Origin: Dichomitus squalens LYAD-421 SS1
Lineage: Eukaryota; Basidiomycota; Agaricomycetes; Polyporales; Polyporaceae
NCBI RefSeq assembly: GCF_000275845.1
Contig: NW_006766938.1
Span: 161,694 to 177,226, forward strand
Length of the DNA stretch: 15,533 nucleotides
Direction: 5' to 3'
Shown: in pieces, positions 1 through 8,893 of the stretch
Layout: each line of letters begins with the position of its first letter
Position numbering within the stretch: position 1 is the stretch's first letter
Program-made: the position numbers and the translations under genes
The notes under the pieces: model-generated
Databases searched by the model: none
The model's input: the letters and a program-made list of their open reading frames with translations, nothing else
Told to the model about the DNA's origin: nothing

Positions 1-156
1 CCGTACATGACGGCATCATTAGATGAAGAGCTCGAGGTATGGAATATATTGGACATGGATGCCGATGGAGAGCCCTCTACAGAGACTTCGGAGACAATAG
101 ATGGCGCATGGGGGAACCAGCCAGATGCATTCACTAGTGCAGTACTTGGAATATGA
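1..156 (+). CDS. 3' end of an unidentified gene (partial)
   Basis: Frame 1 is open from the left edge to a TGA at 154-156, giving 51 residues. The peptide is acidic and rich in Ser/Thr (for example DMDADGEPSTETSET) and looks like a disordered C-terminus. I recognise no domain. Bias toward acidic and small residues and the clean run into the stop suggest real coding sequence, but the stretch is short and chance cannot be excluded. The gene would lie mostly left of the window. Confidence 0.4.
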   Translation, partial: PYMTASLDEELEVWNILDMDADGEPSTETSETIDGAWGNQPDAFTSAVLGI

Positions 157-1330
157 TACATAGTTGCTGCACTGACAAAGGGGAGCGGCGAGAGTAGATG
201 AGAGGGTAGGTGGAAGAAAGTGGGTTGGTGATACAGTTGTAGGGATCGGAGCGCTGATTTGAGATTATTAACAGATAGCAGAGATGCTTGGGAAACTGTT
301 GTGCAATGTTTGATGTCAAACGGATGAGTGGGGAGAGTTCGACAACTCAGACCGCGGGGAGGACGAGCAGACGGGTGAATTAGGCGCTGAGACGAACGGG
401 TGAAAACGTCGAAGTTGCTGGGTCGCCGACAGGCGCGTGAGCGTGCGAAAGTGTACCGTTCACCTTGTCGACATGTCGACAGGTTTACTATACCTGTAAA
501 CCTGGTCAACGGTTGCGTCGACCCGCACATCCCTGTACTTAGCTGTGCTGTGCGCAGGTTCGCGGAGGGTCGTCGAGTGATTTTCTGTTGCGCACTGAGG
601 CGACCAACGGCGCCCGCTGATCCTGATCGAACTCACTTGCGACTCCTGGCACCTGATGGCAGTGCTACAAATTCGCTTCGCGGACTAATATTGAGCGCCA
701 GACCCCGAGGGTACGGGGCGTGCGTAGTGCCCATCCTTGCGTCTTTAACTTCAGCTCAAGCGGGTCTTCAGGGCTGCAAACAGTGACCAGGCTCACAAAA
801 GCATGTGAACAATATACCGTCATCATTATACCGCTGGGTGCAATGCTGGAGAATGCAGGACGTTGATTGATGTGGTCTTCCCGCAAAACCTGCAACCTCG
901 GTAGGACTTTGACTGACAGACGTAAGGGCTCTCGAGGATCGGATTGATGCGTACCCACTTCTCGTTCGGCCCCTTTGAAAGTCAGGCACATGTTTCAGAT
1001 GTTTACTCATGCTAAGACCCAAAGATCAACGAACTCATATCCTATCCTGTCAGCGGGGACCCTTCCGCGTAAATCATGATCTCCTGTTGTGATTCGTCGG
1101 CGGCTCCGCAACTCGGGCGCGCTGTAAGGGAGGCCACTTGCCGTTCTTGACGCCGAGGTTTGAAGCGGTACCTTGTCTCCAAGGTGAGCGTACAATGTGT
1201 AAGCTAACCGTATGGGGCGGCCCGCAAACGAGCCCATCATTTTGGTCATGGTACGCGTCCAATCAAGGCTCGCACGAGGTATCTGAACGGTATGATGCGC
1301 ACCAAACATTGCATCTCCCGAAGAGGTCGG
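157..1330. other. Intergenic region without a supported gene
   Basis: Open frames here are short, overlap on both strands, and show no domain or splice pattern. The only clear structure is a palindrome cluster at 466-504. The right end merges into the promoter of the DUF3455 gene. Confidence 0.6.
466..504. repeat. Adjacent perfect palindrome and inverted repeat
   Basis: Positions 466-481 are a perfect 16-nt palindrome (TGTCGACATGTCGACA). It overlaps by two bases a second inverted repeat, CAGGTTTAC (480-488) and GTAAACCTG (496-504), separated by 7 nt. The second repeat contains GTAAAC, the core seen in forkhead-type sites. It could be a binding site for dimeric regulators or a cruciform; no function is shown by the sequence itself. 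Confidence 0.6.
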
Positions 1331-1336
1331 GTGGGG

Positions 1337-1342
1337 TATATA
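1337..1342 (+). promoter_or_regulatory. TATA box of the DUF3455 gene
   Basis: TATATA in the context GGGGTATATAGG lies 122 nt before the chosen ATG. It is followed by a pyrimidine-rich stretch at about 1380-1440, typical of fungal transcription start regions and 5' leaders. Confidence 0.65.
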
Positions 1343-1463
1343 GGCCTTGGCTTCGACACAGTCGATCCCCAGAGTCCTAGCTCATATTTCTTTTCCGCCT
1401 TTCTCCTTCCTCTCTCTTTGTCGGTCCCATCCATTGCTTCAGCACTGCGCTCGATTTTTCAAA

Positions 1464-2339
1464 ATGGTCGCTATCAGGGGTCTCGTTGCAGCTGCTACCG
1501 CAAGCTATCTTGCTTTAGGCAATAACTGTCCGATCACCGACTACGTCCCGTCGTTCCCTGCCGGCCAAACTACACTCGTCGCTCCTTCCGAAAACCCGAA
1601 GTTCTTGGGCCTCGCGTTTGGCGTGCAGAACTACACCTGCTCCAGCGCAAACACTTTCACGTGTGTACCTTTCCCCGGCTCTTGGCCTGCAGCGACTTCC
1701 ATACTAACAGAGTTCTTTCTCGCGCGCTATTCAGGAGCACCGGCGCGGTCGCAGAGCTCATTGATGCGTCCTGCCTCGCCTCCACCTCCGAGTACTCGAC
1801 GATCCAGAACGACCTCTACAACGTCTGGACGCAGCTCGTCCCGCAGTCTATCCAGACGGCCATCGACTTCCTCCACAAGGTCAACCCGCCCGTGATCCTT
1901 GGCCAGCACTTCTTCAAGCCCAACCCGGTCACCGGCAAGGGCCTGAGCCCCGTCTGGGACTTCCGTTCGAACTCGCGGTTCGCGGGTAACGGAGACGCGT
2001 TCGTCTTGGGAGCGGTCAACGGCTCGGTCCCGTCGCCGACGGACTCCACGAAGGACGTCGCTTGGTTGCACGTCCTGAACGTCCAGGGCAAGCTCGCCGA
2101 CCAGATCTACCGCTACGACACCGTCGGCGGCCAGCCCCCCACCTCGGTAAGTCCGAGCAGTTTCTGCAGACATGAAGCGTACCGACCGATGCGTTTTCAG
2201 TGCAACTTTGGCAAGGACGCCGACATCTCTGTCAAATATGTCGCGAAGTACGGTGAGTCTGCCCCTCTCCGCCTATGCCTCTTGGAGCAGTCGATTGATG
2301 TTGACCCTTACAGCCTTCTACGGCGGCTCGGTCAACTAA
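1464..2339 (+). CDS. Secreted DUF3455 family protein (often mislabelled malate dehydrogenase)
   Basis: Four exons join in frame: 1464-1660, 1735-2146, 2201-2252 and 2314-2339, giving 228 residues. Introns are 74, 54 and 61 nt; donors are GTGTGT, GTAAGT and GTGAGT, and intron 1 has a TACTAAC branch site. The ATG has an AAAATGG context and opens a signal peptide (about residues 1-19). The body matches the DUF3455 pattern: the PKFLGLAFGVQNYTC stretch near residue 45, then DVAWLHVLNVQGKLADQIYR, then a C-terminal KYVAKY and FYGG. Exactly four cysteines (22, 59, 79, 204) suggest two disulfides, and NYT (56-58) and NGS are N-glycosylation sequons. Expected to be secreted or wall-associated. The family has no established enzyme activity; the malate dehydrogenase name in databases has no support here, since there is no nucleotide-binding fold. 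Confidence 0.9.
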
Positions 2340-2992
2340 CTGCGAGGGGCTTTCCATGGCTGAGCTACGTCTGCTTCAGCCCGGGTCGCAATGGATGTGG
2401 GCCTTGACAAAGGCTCATGAGTATTCTCATCTGGCGCGAAAGTCTGCCATACTGTCCTTTACTTGTATTCTGCCAGTATAAGTATAATCTATACGCTCTT
2501 TCAACTTAGACAGTTCTCGGTCACGGCTTACCTACGTCCCTAGTCCGGCAGGATGCCGAAGGCTGTGAGAGGCCGCGAAGCGGCGTCATGTAAGTTCTGC
2601 ACTCGAGCGTTCGGATCCCAGGCCCGGCTTGGGACGTAATCGCATGATCACTGGTATGGTATAGTACAAGGCGACGTGATGGCGCAAGGGTCAGCGTCTA
2701 TCGAACGACGGCGGATATTCGAATCGTGACTTGCACTCTCTAAGGCTCGCCAAAAGTCAGATCATTTGCTTTCTTGCCCGGGGAGCCTGCTGTACTTGCC
2801 TGCATTGATAGAGGAAATTGGCAGTATCAAAGAGGCGGAGAGATACACGTAGAGTACAACAAGCATCTCGCACGAATGCTGTGTCTTCATAGGACCACCA
2901 TGTACAGCTCGTCCGAAGCCGCTACCGCCGCCCCATGTCAGCTAATTCGGATGGTGGACCGAAGACGTCAGCCATGCAGTATACAACGACAG
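2340..2992. other. Intergenic region between convergent genes
   Basis: This holds the 3' flanks of the DUF3455 gene and of the minus-strand F-box pseudogene. An AT-rich stretch near 2475-2500 may serve in 3' end formation. I see no gene, RNA or repeat. Confidence 0.5.
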
Positions 2993-4645
2993 CTAGAGAT
3001 ATGCGACGTACCCAGGTCCATAGTTGGGGCGTACTAAACGTTCAGCACATCGCGAAGGATGAAACTGGACCCAGACGGTGCGAGCTGCGTCATGGTACAG
3101 AAAACCGACGTATTCCAGCAGCGGACAGCTTTCCTCAACGATTTCTGGCCCGTACATCGTGCTGAACGCGAAGTACCACGGACCGCGAAGCATGCCATTT
3201 AGGCAGTAAGGGCCGTGGTCGTCGCGAAAATTAAGGTTGAGGTGTATCGTGCGCAACGACTTGGCACCAGCGAGTATGCGTGCTATGTGCACCTGTTACG
3301 TTTCGATGGGTCACGTCAGCATCGGGACGCACGGTACGAGTAACTATACCGACATGTTGCACGTATTCCGTCCGGATCTTACGATAGCGGTGGATCTCCG
3401 GATGGAACAACCGCGGGTACGCTCTCGCGACGTGGGCGAGCAGCTCGTCGTCCGAGCCTGCAATCGCAGCCACATATATAAGCTCGCGAGGTTGGGCATG
3501 GCAAGCTGTTTCAATATCGATAGACATTCCGACGGGGACAGAATGGGGAAGCACCAATCCTGTGGAACCACACGGACTCGATGGCCGAAACGGTGATAGT
3601 ATCGTGGGCAGTCGCGCAGGGACAGATGAGTAAGGTGCCGTGTATCGATGGAGAAGATTCAGTCCCGGGGGTCAGGGAAGGCGATTGTGAGCGACCGCAG
3701 TTCAGGGAGAAGCGGTGCCGGCGAGGATACTTGTTCGGTGTCATCAGAGGATGCACGATGACCAGTGGATGATGTGTCATGGGACACCGGCGGGAGCAAC
3801 GGTTGCCGACCGATGCGACGCGACCTGGCAGCTTGCACAGAGAGCACCCGTAAGGCCGGTAGTGACCGGAGAAGCAAGCGCAGTGAAGAAGACTGAGCGA
3901 GGACGACGAAACGACCGTGCAAGGTCAGTTCCCTAAGCTGGGGCCATGGTACAGACGCCATTGAAATGATAGGAGCAAATTCCATTGGCAAGGCAAGCGA
4001 TGTAGCGGTCTTGTTCATGAGGGGAATGAGATTGGCGAGAAAACGGAGCTCGCGGGTATAGACCTTGATCAAATTAGTCCCCTTGCTCTCCTATTCTCTC
4101 CACATGGTCGGCGTGTACGCGAAGGTCTTCAGGGTGATGGGGGTGGAAGCGAGGTCGTCGCGTGAAATTGGCACTTCCTGGAGCCCGTAGCCGTGCAAAG
4201 AGAACGACAAGGAGACAATGCGCGGGTGGACCAGACAAGTGTGGAGAACCGTCCATGGGATATGGCCCATAGTGTTGTCGAGGGTGATGGAGGTCAGTGC
4301 AGGTAAATGGGATAGGACCAACTGGAAACGTTGATGGTGCTCTTCAGTGCTGAACGGTCCGAGGGCAGTGAGATGCCTAGATTGCGGCTCGTTATGAGTC
4401 GCATCGTTTGGCTAAGACATAATAGCATACCGGACGTATGGGATAATGTGGGAAGGAATGTCCTCTGAACGCACGCAATGGGCGGGCATGGGGGGTTGCG
4501 TATCTAGCTTGCAGCGGGAGAAAAGCATGGGGACAGCGAGGGACCGAAGTCTGCGAGATGTCGAGGAAATCTCGTGGAGGGACCCTCCTTCTTGGTGTAA
4601 CTGTTCCGCGATCAGCCAGAACACTTCCAGACTCAGCAACTCCAG
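2993..4645 (-). pseudogene. Decayed F-box/LRR-like protein gene
   Basis: Reading leftward, the F-box region (LSLEVFWLIAEQL, then RRLRSLAVPMLFSRC) starts near 4645. An intron at 4377-4430 (GTATGC donor, CTAG acceptor) joins it to a long LRR-like body typical of agaricomycete F-box proteins (for example LPALTSITLDN, WPQLRELTLHG, LPELRSLTIAFPDP). The copy is broken in several ways. A TAG at 4091-4093 and a TGA at 3659-3661 interrupt the same frame, with family-like sequence continuing on both sides. In the TATATA run near 3473-3480 an extra AT shifts the frame, since SDDELLAHVARAYP follows in the next frame. No ATG precedes the F-box before the in-frame stop at 4700-4702; the nearest upstream ATG (4738), with its GTACGT donor, joins out of frame. 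A last exon from about 3292, probably after a further intron, ends at TAG 2993-2995. Introns cannot plausibly remove both stops: the one candidate around the TAG is only 40 nt. An intact product would recruit substrates to an SCF ubiquitin ligase. Confidence 0.8.
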
Positions 4646-5052
4646 TCTTAAGGACGGATATAGTTGTTTAAGCAGTTCGATTGTAGAGAGACGATTTTCC
4701 TACGTACTGCGAGTAACGGGAAGTCGCCACACTTTCATCAATGTGGCTAACTCGCGCTTGAGACGGCACACCTAGCACCGGCAGAACGAGAGGTCTGTGA
4801 GTTATGATTCCAGGCTATAAACAGCGCTTTCAGTATCTCGAGCGTCCGGGAAAGCATGCAGGGCGAGTCTCTGCAGGTGTAGTAAGGGAGGCTGGCGAAG
4901 GTATAATCCACAAGGCATGATTGGGGCGAGTACTTTTGTTCCGTCCGAGTGGAGGAGAACAACAAGACCTCGATTTGCCAAGCCTTCGGCTTAGTCAGCG
5001 ATGGTAAGAAGCGTGACACAACGCGCCGCTGTCTCGCGTCGCGTCGAGGGTA

Positions 5053-5058
5053 ACGCGT
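5053..5058. promoter_or_regulatory. MluI cell-cycle box (ACGCGT) upstream of RPA3
   Basis: ACGCGT lies 82 nt before the RPA3 start codon. In yeasts this hexamer is bound by MBF (Mbp1-Swi6 type) and drives G1/S expression of DNA replication genes, including RPA subunits. Two more copies occur at 5236-5241 (intron 1) and 5382-5387 (intron 2). Function here is inferred from motif and gene identity. Confidence 0.5.
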
Positions 5059-5139
5059 GCTGCAGCGCGCAGCACGGCTTGACTGCAATCCATCACCACC
5101 ATCGCATACTCCCTGAGGTCGTAGGCGTCCATCCAAAAC

Positions 5140-5644
5140 ATGTCGACCAACCGTTCACCGCGCGTCAACAAGACGCTTATGGCCAAGTACTCAGGGCAGA
5201 CAGTCAGGCTCATCGCCAAATTAATCTCGGTGCGCACGCGTCATGCTTGAGCAACGAAGCCCAGCTGCTAACCCCGAGGGCAGCTCAAAGATGATACCGC
5301 TATTGTGGAGACCTCAGATGGAGGACAAGTTGAAGTGAAGCTGCTTAGGGTATGTGTATTCCACTGTCAGTCTAGCGTCGAACGCGTCAAACAGTGACGG
5401 CCCATTGCAACCCTCACAGAACTTCAGCCATGGAAGCACGTATCTAGAGGTGATTGGCCAAGTCCAGGATGAGCGAACAATCAAAATGGTTGGCTGTGTT
5501 AGCTTGGGGGATGATGTTGGTGAGTCGTCCCTGTTGGACTATCAAGTGATCGACGTCTCTCAATGCATACAACGTGCAGACATGAAGCTCGTGGACCAGA
5601 TTGTGCAAATATGGCACGATTCGAGGTTTGCTAAGGTGTTCTGA
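5140..5644 (+). CDS. RPA3: Replication protein A small subunit (RPA14/Rpa3)
   Basis: Four exons join in frame: 5140-5229, 5284-5349, 5420-5519 and 5580-5644, giving 106 residues, close to other fungal Rpa3 proteins. Introns are 54, 70 and 60 nt with donors GTGCGC, GTATGT and GTGAGT; intron 1 has CTAAC 12 nt before its CAG. The protein is a single OB fold: PRVN near residue 7, a VRLIAKL strand, DDTAIVETSDGGQVEV, then YLEVIGQV and IKMVGCVSLGDD, and the C-terminal helix DMKLVDQIVQIWHDSRF that packs in the heterotrimer core with Rpa1 and Rpa2. RPA coats single-stranded DNA in replication, repair and recombination in the nucleus. The start is the only ATG giving the PRVN motif at the expected place. 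ACGCGT boxes in the promoter and in two introns fit cell-cycle control. The gene is divergent from the F-box pseudogene on its left. Identity is by motif order, not by a search. Confidence 0.92.
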
Positions 5645-6444
5645 TTGCTTTGCTGTCTGTCTCTGTTGCTCCGTGAGTCTACGCTTTTTCAACTCTTGTT
5701 GGTGGTTGTGCGCTAAATATGATCCAACAAGCTCTGCTCTCGTGTATATCTACTTCATTTGTATCACTGCAGTCATCAACCATGTCTTTTCCCTATTGGC
5801 AGTCCAACCACACCATGGGTGATCAGACGTGACAAACTATCGTGGTGAGGTACACGCATACATGGGCCGATATTCATGGGCACAGGCATCAAGAACTGGG
5901 AAAGGGGAAATACAATTCAGTACGTCTATATCACGGTCGAACTCATGCAGCGAGAAGTATGTCTCTCAGGTTGGATATAACAGGAAGAGCCTGAACAACT
6001 GCGATACCGGCTGCTCCAGGACCGTAGCCTGCCAGGGACGCAGACCTCGTATGTTCATCTCCAGTACCCACAAGTCTGTGTCCAGTACCTCTCTTGTGAC
6101 CCGCCTTTACCTGCGCGTTGGTCCCGTCTCTTCGTTTCTTCGGCTAGTCCTCGACCAGCCGCGCAGAGCGCTTCCTCCCCCCCCCCCCCCCCCCGACGGG
6201 GCAACGCTCCCAGGGCGGACGAGGATCCATCCAGGTACGTCCGCCTCTGAGTCTCCAGGTCTCTCGGTCTCCAAATCCGTCATATCCGCGTTCCGGGTCC
6301 AAAACCAATCGCGAGTACGCCCCGCGCTGCGCAGGCGACTCCGCGAGCGGTCTCGTACGCCCTGCGAGGGACACCTGCCCGTAGCGTCTTCTCGGGCGTA
6401 CTCGTCCGTCCATCTTCCTGTTACCTCCGGGTCCGAATCCTTCA
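5645..6444. other. Region without a supported gene, GC-rich at right
   Basis: After the RPA3 stop the first 400 nt look like ordinary spacer. From about 6110 the sequence becomes GC-rich and pyrimidine-biased on the plus strand and holds an 18-C run. A plus-strand frame is open through 5829-6533, but its translation is low-complexity (Ser, Arg, Pro) with no domain and no conserved-looking motif, so I do not call it a gene. Confidence 0.5.
6177..6194. repeat. Homopolymer of 18 C
   Basis: An uninterrupted run of 18 C (G on the minus strand). Such a run is prone to slippage and to sequencing or assembly length errors, and the G strand could form four-stranded structures. Confidence 0.95.
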
Positions 6445-7483
6445 TCACTTCCGACGACGGCCTCCCGCGTCCGGCGGCTCCCTCGGACGGACGCGGCGCC
6501 CGTGCCCGTCAGACGAGGGAGCCGTACGTGTAGTCCACTTCGGCGCCGAGCCAGTTAGGATGTTCCGGAATCCTGCGACAGGCGATATCGACGGGAGAGG
6601 GAGAGCGGGCAACCTCGGCCGCGGCCACGATGTCAGGCTGCGGAGCAGCTGCTGGAGTTCCACGAGCGAGGTAGCGGCGTCGCGATCCATGTCGGACGAC
6701 GTAGACTCCATCTGATGGCCGTCGTTGTGCATCTCGGATGTGGATGAGGCGGCAGGTCTCTCTTCAGGAGAGGGCAGGAGAAGGGGCATGTATGGGGATG
6801 CAAGTTGGTTGGGTAAGACCTGGGATTCGACGCGCTCGAAACCCTCCAGGTCTATCGCGACCATGATGCGAGAAGCCGCCCGTCTCATGTAAACTTCGTG
6901 ACCGTCGGCGTCGAGAGCGCAGCGTATCTTCACATCACGCTCTTCCGAGCCGAAGATCATTGGCTGTGGCTCTGCGGGCCCTAGGTTCACATGTCGCCGT
7001 CCACAATAGGGCAATGATATGATCCCTCTGTTCGGTATCCGTACCTGATATACTGGACCTGGTCCACTGTGAGCCAGTAGCTCACTGTGTCCTGGAATTT
7101 GGCTAGAATGAGAAGACAAATGCACCTCGATCCACCAGTCTTGAGGCCTGATAGGATAGGGTAGCACCCGCAGCCCACTCCGAAGCGTATGGTCAGAGTT
7201 TGGCTGCGCGTTGATCTAATGAATGGTATAGTGAAGACGGGATCGTTGCAAAGAGAGGTGTGTGCATAACCCCGCACGATCAAATGGAGGCCGTCTTGGC
7301 CAGCAAGGCCTTCGGGGTGCATGTCATATTGATGACCGAGATGGGAAATGACCCAAAATGGAACAAAGAACTCGTAATGTTGCGAACAAAGTTGAACCCA
7401 GCTGAGTTTCGGGTCAGCGTAACTTGGTGCCTTCCAAAACCAGAACTGTCGACTCGGCGTTGCGTACTGACCAATCCGCGCCT
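6445..7483 (-). other. Probable broken C-terminal tail of the HET gene
   Basis: Downstream of the HET open frame the minus strand stays open in other frames: one over 7502-6987 and one over 7167-6445 (240 codons). The second contains stretches that look like ordinary protein, such as FGSEERDVKIRCALDADG and MVAIDLEGFERVES, followed by a Ser- and Pro-rich end. Fungal HET proteins commonly carry a long variable C-terminal region of this kind. I could not find splice sites that join these frames cleanly to the HET frame, so either undetected introns or frameshifts separate them. This is a weak call. Confidence 0.35.
6475..6524. repeat. Inverted repeat with 11-nt perfect arms
   Basis: CGGCTCCCTCG at 6475-6485 pairs with CGAGGGAGCCG at 6514-6524 across a 28-nt GC-rich spacer. 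It lies at the end of the minus-strand open stretch that may be the HET gene tail. It could fold in the RNA of either strand; no function is known. Confidence 0.6.
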
Positions 7484-8808
7484 TCACTCTCCGGAAGTCC
7501 ATGGGACTGTGGTTGAATCGGACTGTGTGATAAGTGCACCTCGATATACTGAACAGCTAGCGGGCTCGGCCACCGATGTCCCTATTAGGAACACAGGCCG
7601 CTCTTGAGACGTAACACCCACAGTGCTCCACGTCTCAAGGACCAGTACCACAACGGATGACTCGTCGCCACAAGCTAAGGCAGCCGCATGTATGTGGGCT
7701 CCATCTTCCCGTTGGATACTGTCGCAAGAGATCAACAAGTCCATGTCTACTCCCGCGTTTGTAAACGTGCAATGCACGTCCGTGAGGGTATGACCAGAGT
7801 CCTTGAGCAAGCGCGGGTTCGCACCCAAATGAGCCGAGTCTGCGAAGTAGTCCAGTGAGGGCGAGAGGAGGAAGCCAAGTGAATATTCTTCACTCGGTTG
7901 TTTCCAGCTGTCGAGTCTTCGCAATTTATTGTACACATCATATGTGTTCATGCTAGGCCGTTGAATGCACTCGTGAGCGCGGTCGAAAGATGGATGAATG
8001 GGTCCCCAAGCGAATATACTCTGGTCCTTCTCACGCTTCAGGATCTCCTTCTGCAGTCTCTGGAAAGCATCTGAGCCCTCGCCATAAATGATAAGCATAG
8101 AGATTCCAAATAACCCGAGAAGAGAATACGCCCTGTCCTCGATGCGCGTAGTTTCGCGTTTCGACGCCCAAGACATGCGCCGTGCTATGCTAGTCCGTGC
8201 GTGGAGGCAGTCGGGGGCACGTTGCAACAGAACGTCGAGATCAATCCCAGTAATCTCCGTGAGTACGTTCGCCAAAGAGACCTTGGTGCCGATGGTGTGC
8301 CACGACTTCGAAAGGAAGATAACGTAACGCGGGGCAATCAGCTCCTGAAGAGTCCAGCCTCGCGTGTGCCACCGACTGCTTCTGAAAGTGGATGAGGGCA
8401 TCTGCGGATCGTCGTCGTCGACGTCGAAAAGGTAGACGTGGCAGACGTCGGCGTCCCGATACCAGTAGAACATCGAGTTGATGGCCTCGGAGAGCTCGGC
8501 ACTGCTACTCTTGTCGATGCAGCAGGTATCAAGCACTCGTAGCCTGTGTGCTCGGCGTAGATGCAGAAATTCCGCACCTTCGACGACATGAGCGTGCTGC
8601 GGTAGTGTCGCACGTGCTTTTTGATCCTCCATACAATTCTCTCGTAGGGTGCTGCTCGGGAGTTGCGGTCTTTGGACATCGAAGACGCCCTGCGTACTGG
8701 TGCATGGTATCGGAGACCTTGTTTGAGTGGGGTCAGTGGGACGACGTCTCCCCTATTCGTGATCTCAGATAATTCGCAAGAAACTTCTGCATGAATGCCA
8801 CAACCATG
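7484..8808 (-). pseudogene. HET-domain protein gene, 5'-truncated and frameshifted
   Basis: The HET domain core is plain: DTCCIDKSSSAELSEAINSM, YRDADVCHVYLFDV, SRWHTRGWTLQELIAPR, then SIARRMSWASKR, RIEDRAYSLLGLFGI and IIYGEGSDAFQRLQKEILK. Members of this family act in heterokaryon (self/non-self) recognition and can trigger cell death when activated. The expected preceding segment (YHAPVRRAS, SSKVRNFCIYAEHTGYEC) sits in a different frame, open from 8808, and switches to the core frame at about 8533-8536. There is no room for an intron. Family members usually have a VW-type pair before DTCCIDK, so a 7-nt loss explains both the missing residues and the shift. Above 8808 a TAA closes the frame, and the P450 stop is only 85 nt away, so the usual N-terminal AILSHxW segment is absent. 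An ATG at 8632 would give a 382-residue open frame, but its first 32 residues are out-of-frame sequence. The core frame ends at 7484. Confidence 0.75.
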
Positions 8809-8893
8809 TTAATTCGTAGTATGTGATATAATGTCGAGATCCACGTGTACAGATACGAAGTTGAGGACTTGTACTAGTAGGATCCCATGTGAA

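Noticed and set aside
400..1309. Several overlapping open frames on both strands
   Set aside because: Short, mutually overlapping, without domains or splice signals; treated as intergenic.
4053..4099. A 40-nt intron that would remove the TAG of the F-box copy
   Set aside because: GTGGAG is a weak donor and 40 nt is shorter than every intron supported in this window (50-74 nt); it would also not remove the TGA at 3659.
4995..5237. Minus-strand open frame of 80 codons that looks protein-like
   Set aside because: It is the shadow of RPA3 exon 1 and its promoter; RPA3 has family motifs and matching splice sites.
5829..6533. Plus-strand open frame of about 234 codons
   Set aside because: Translation is low-complexity and includes a run of prolines made by the C homopolymer; no domain, no convincing start, and it overlaps the likely HET tail on the other strand.
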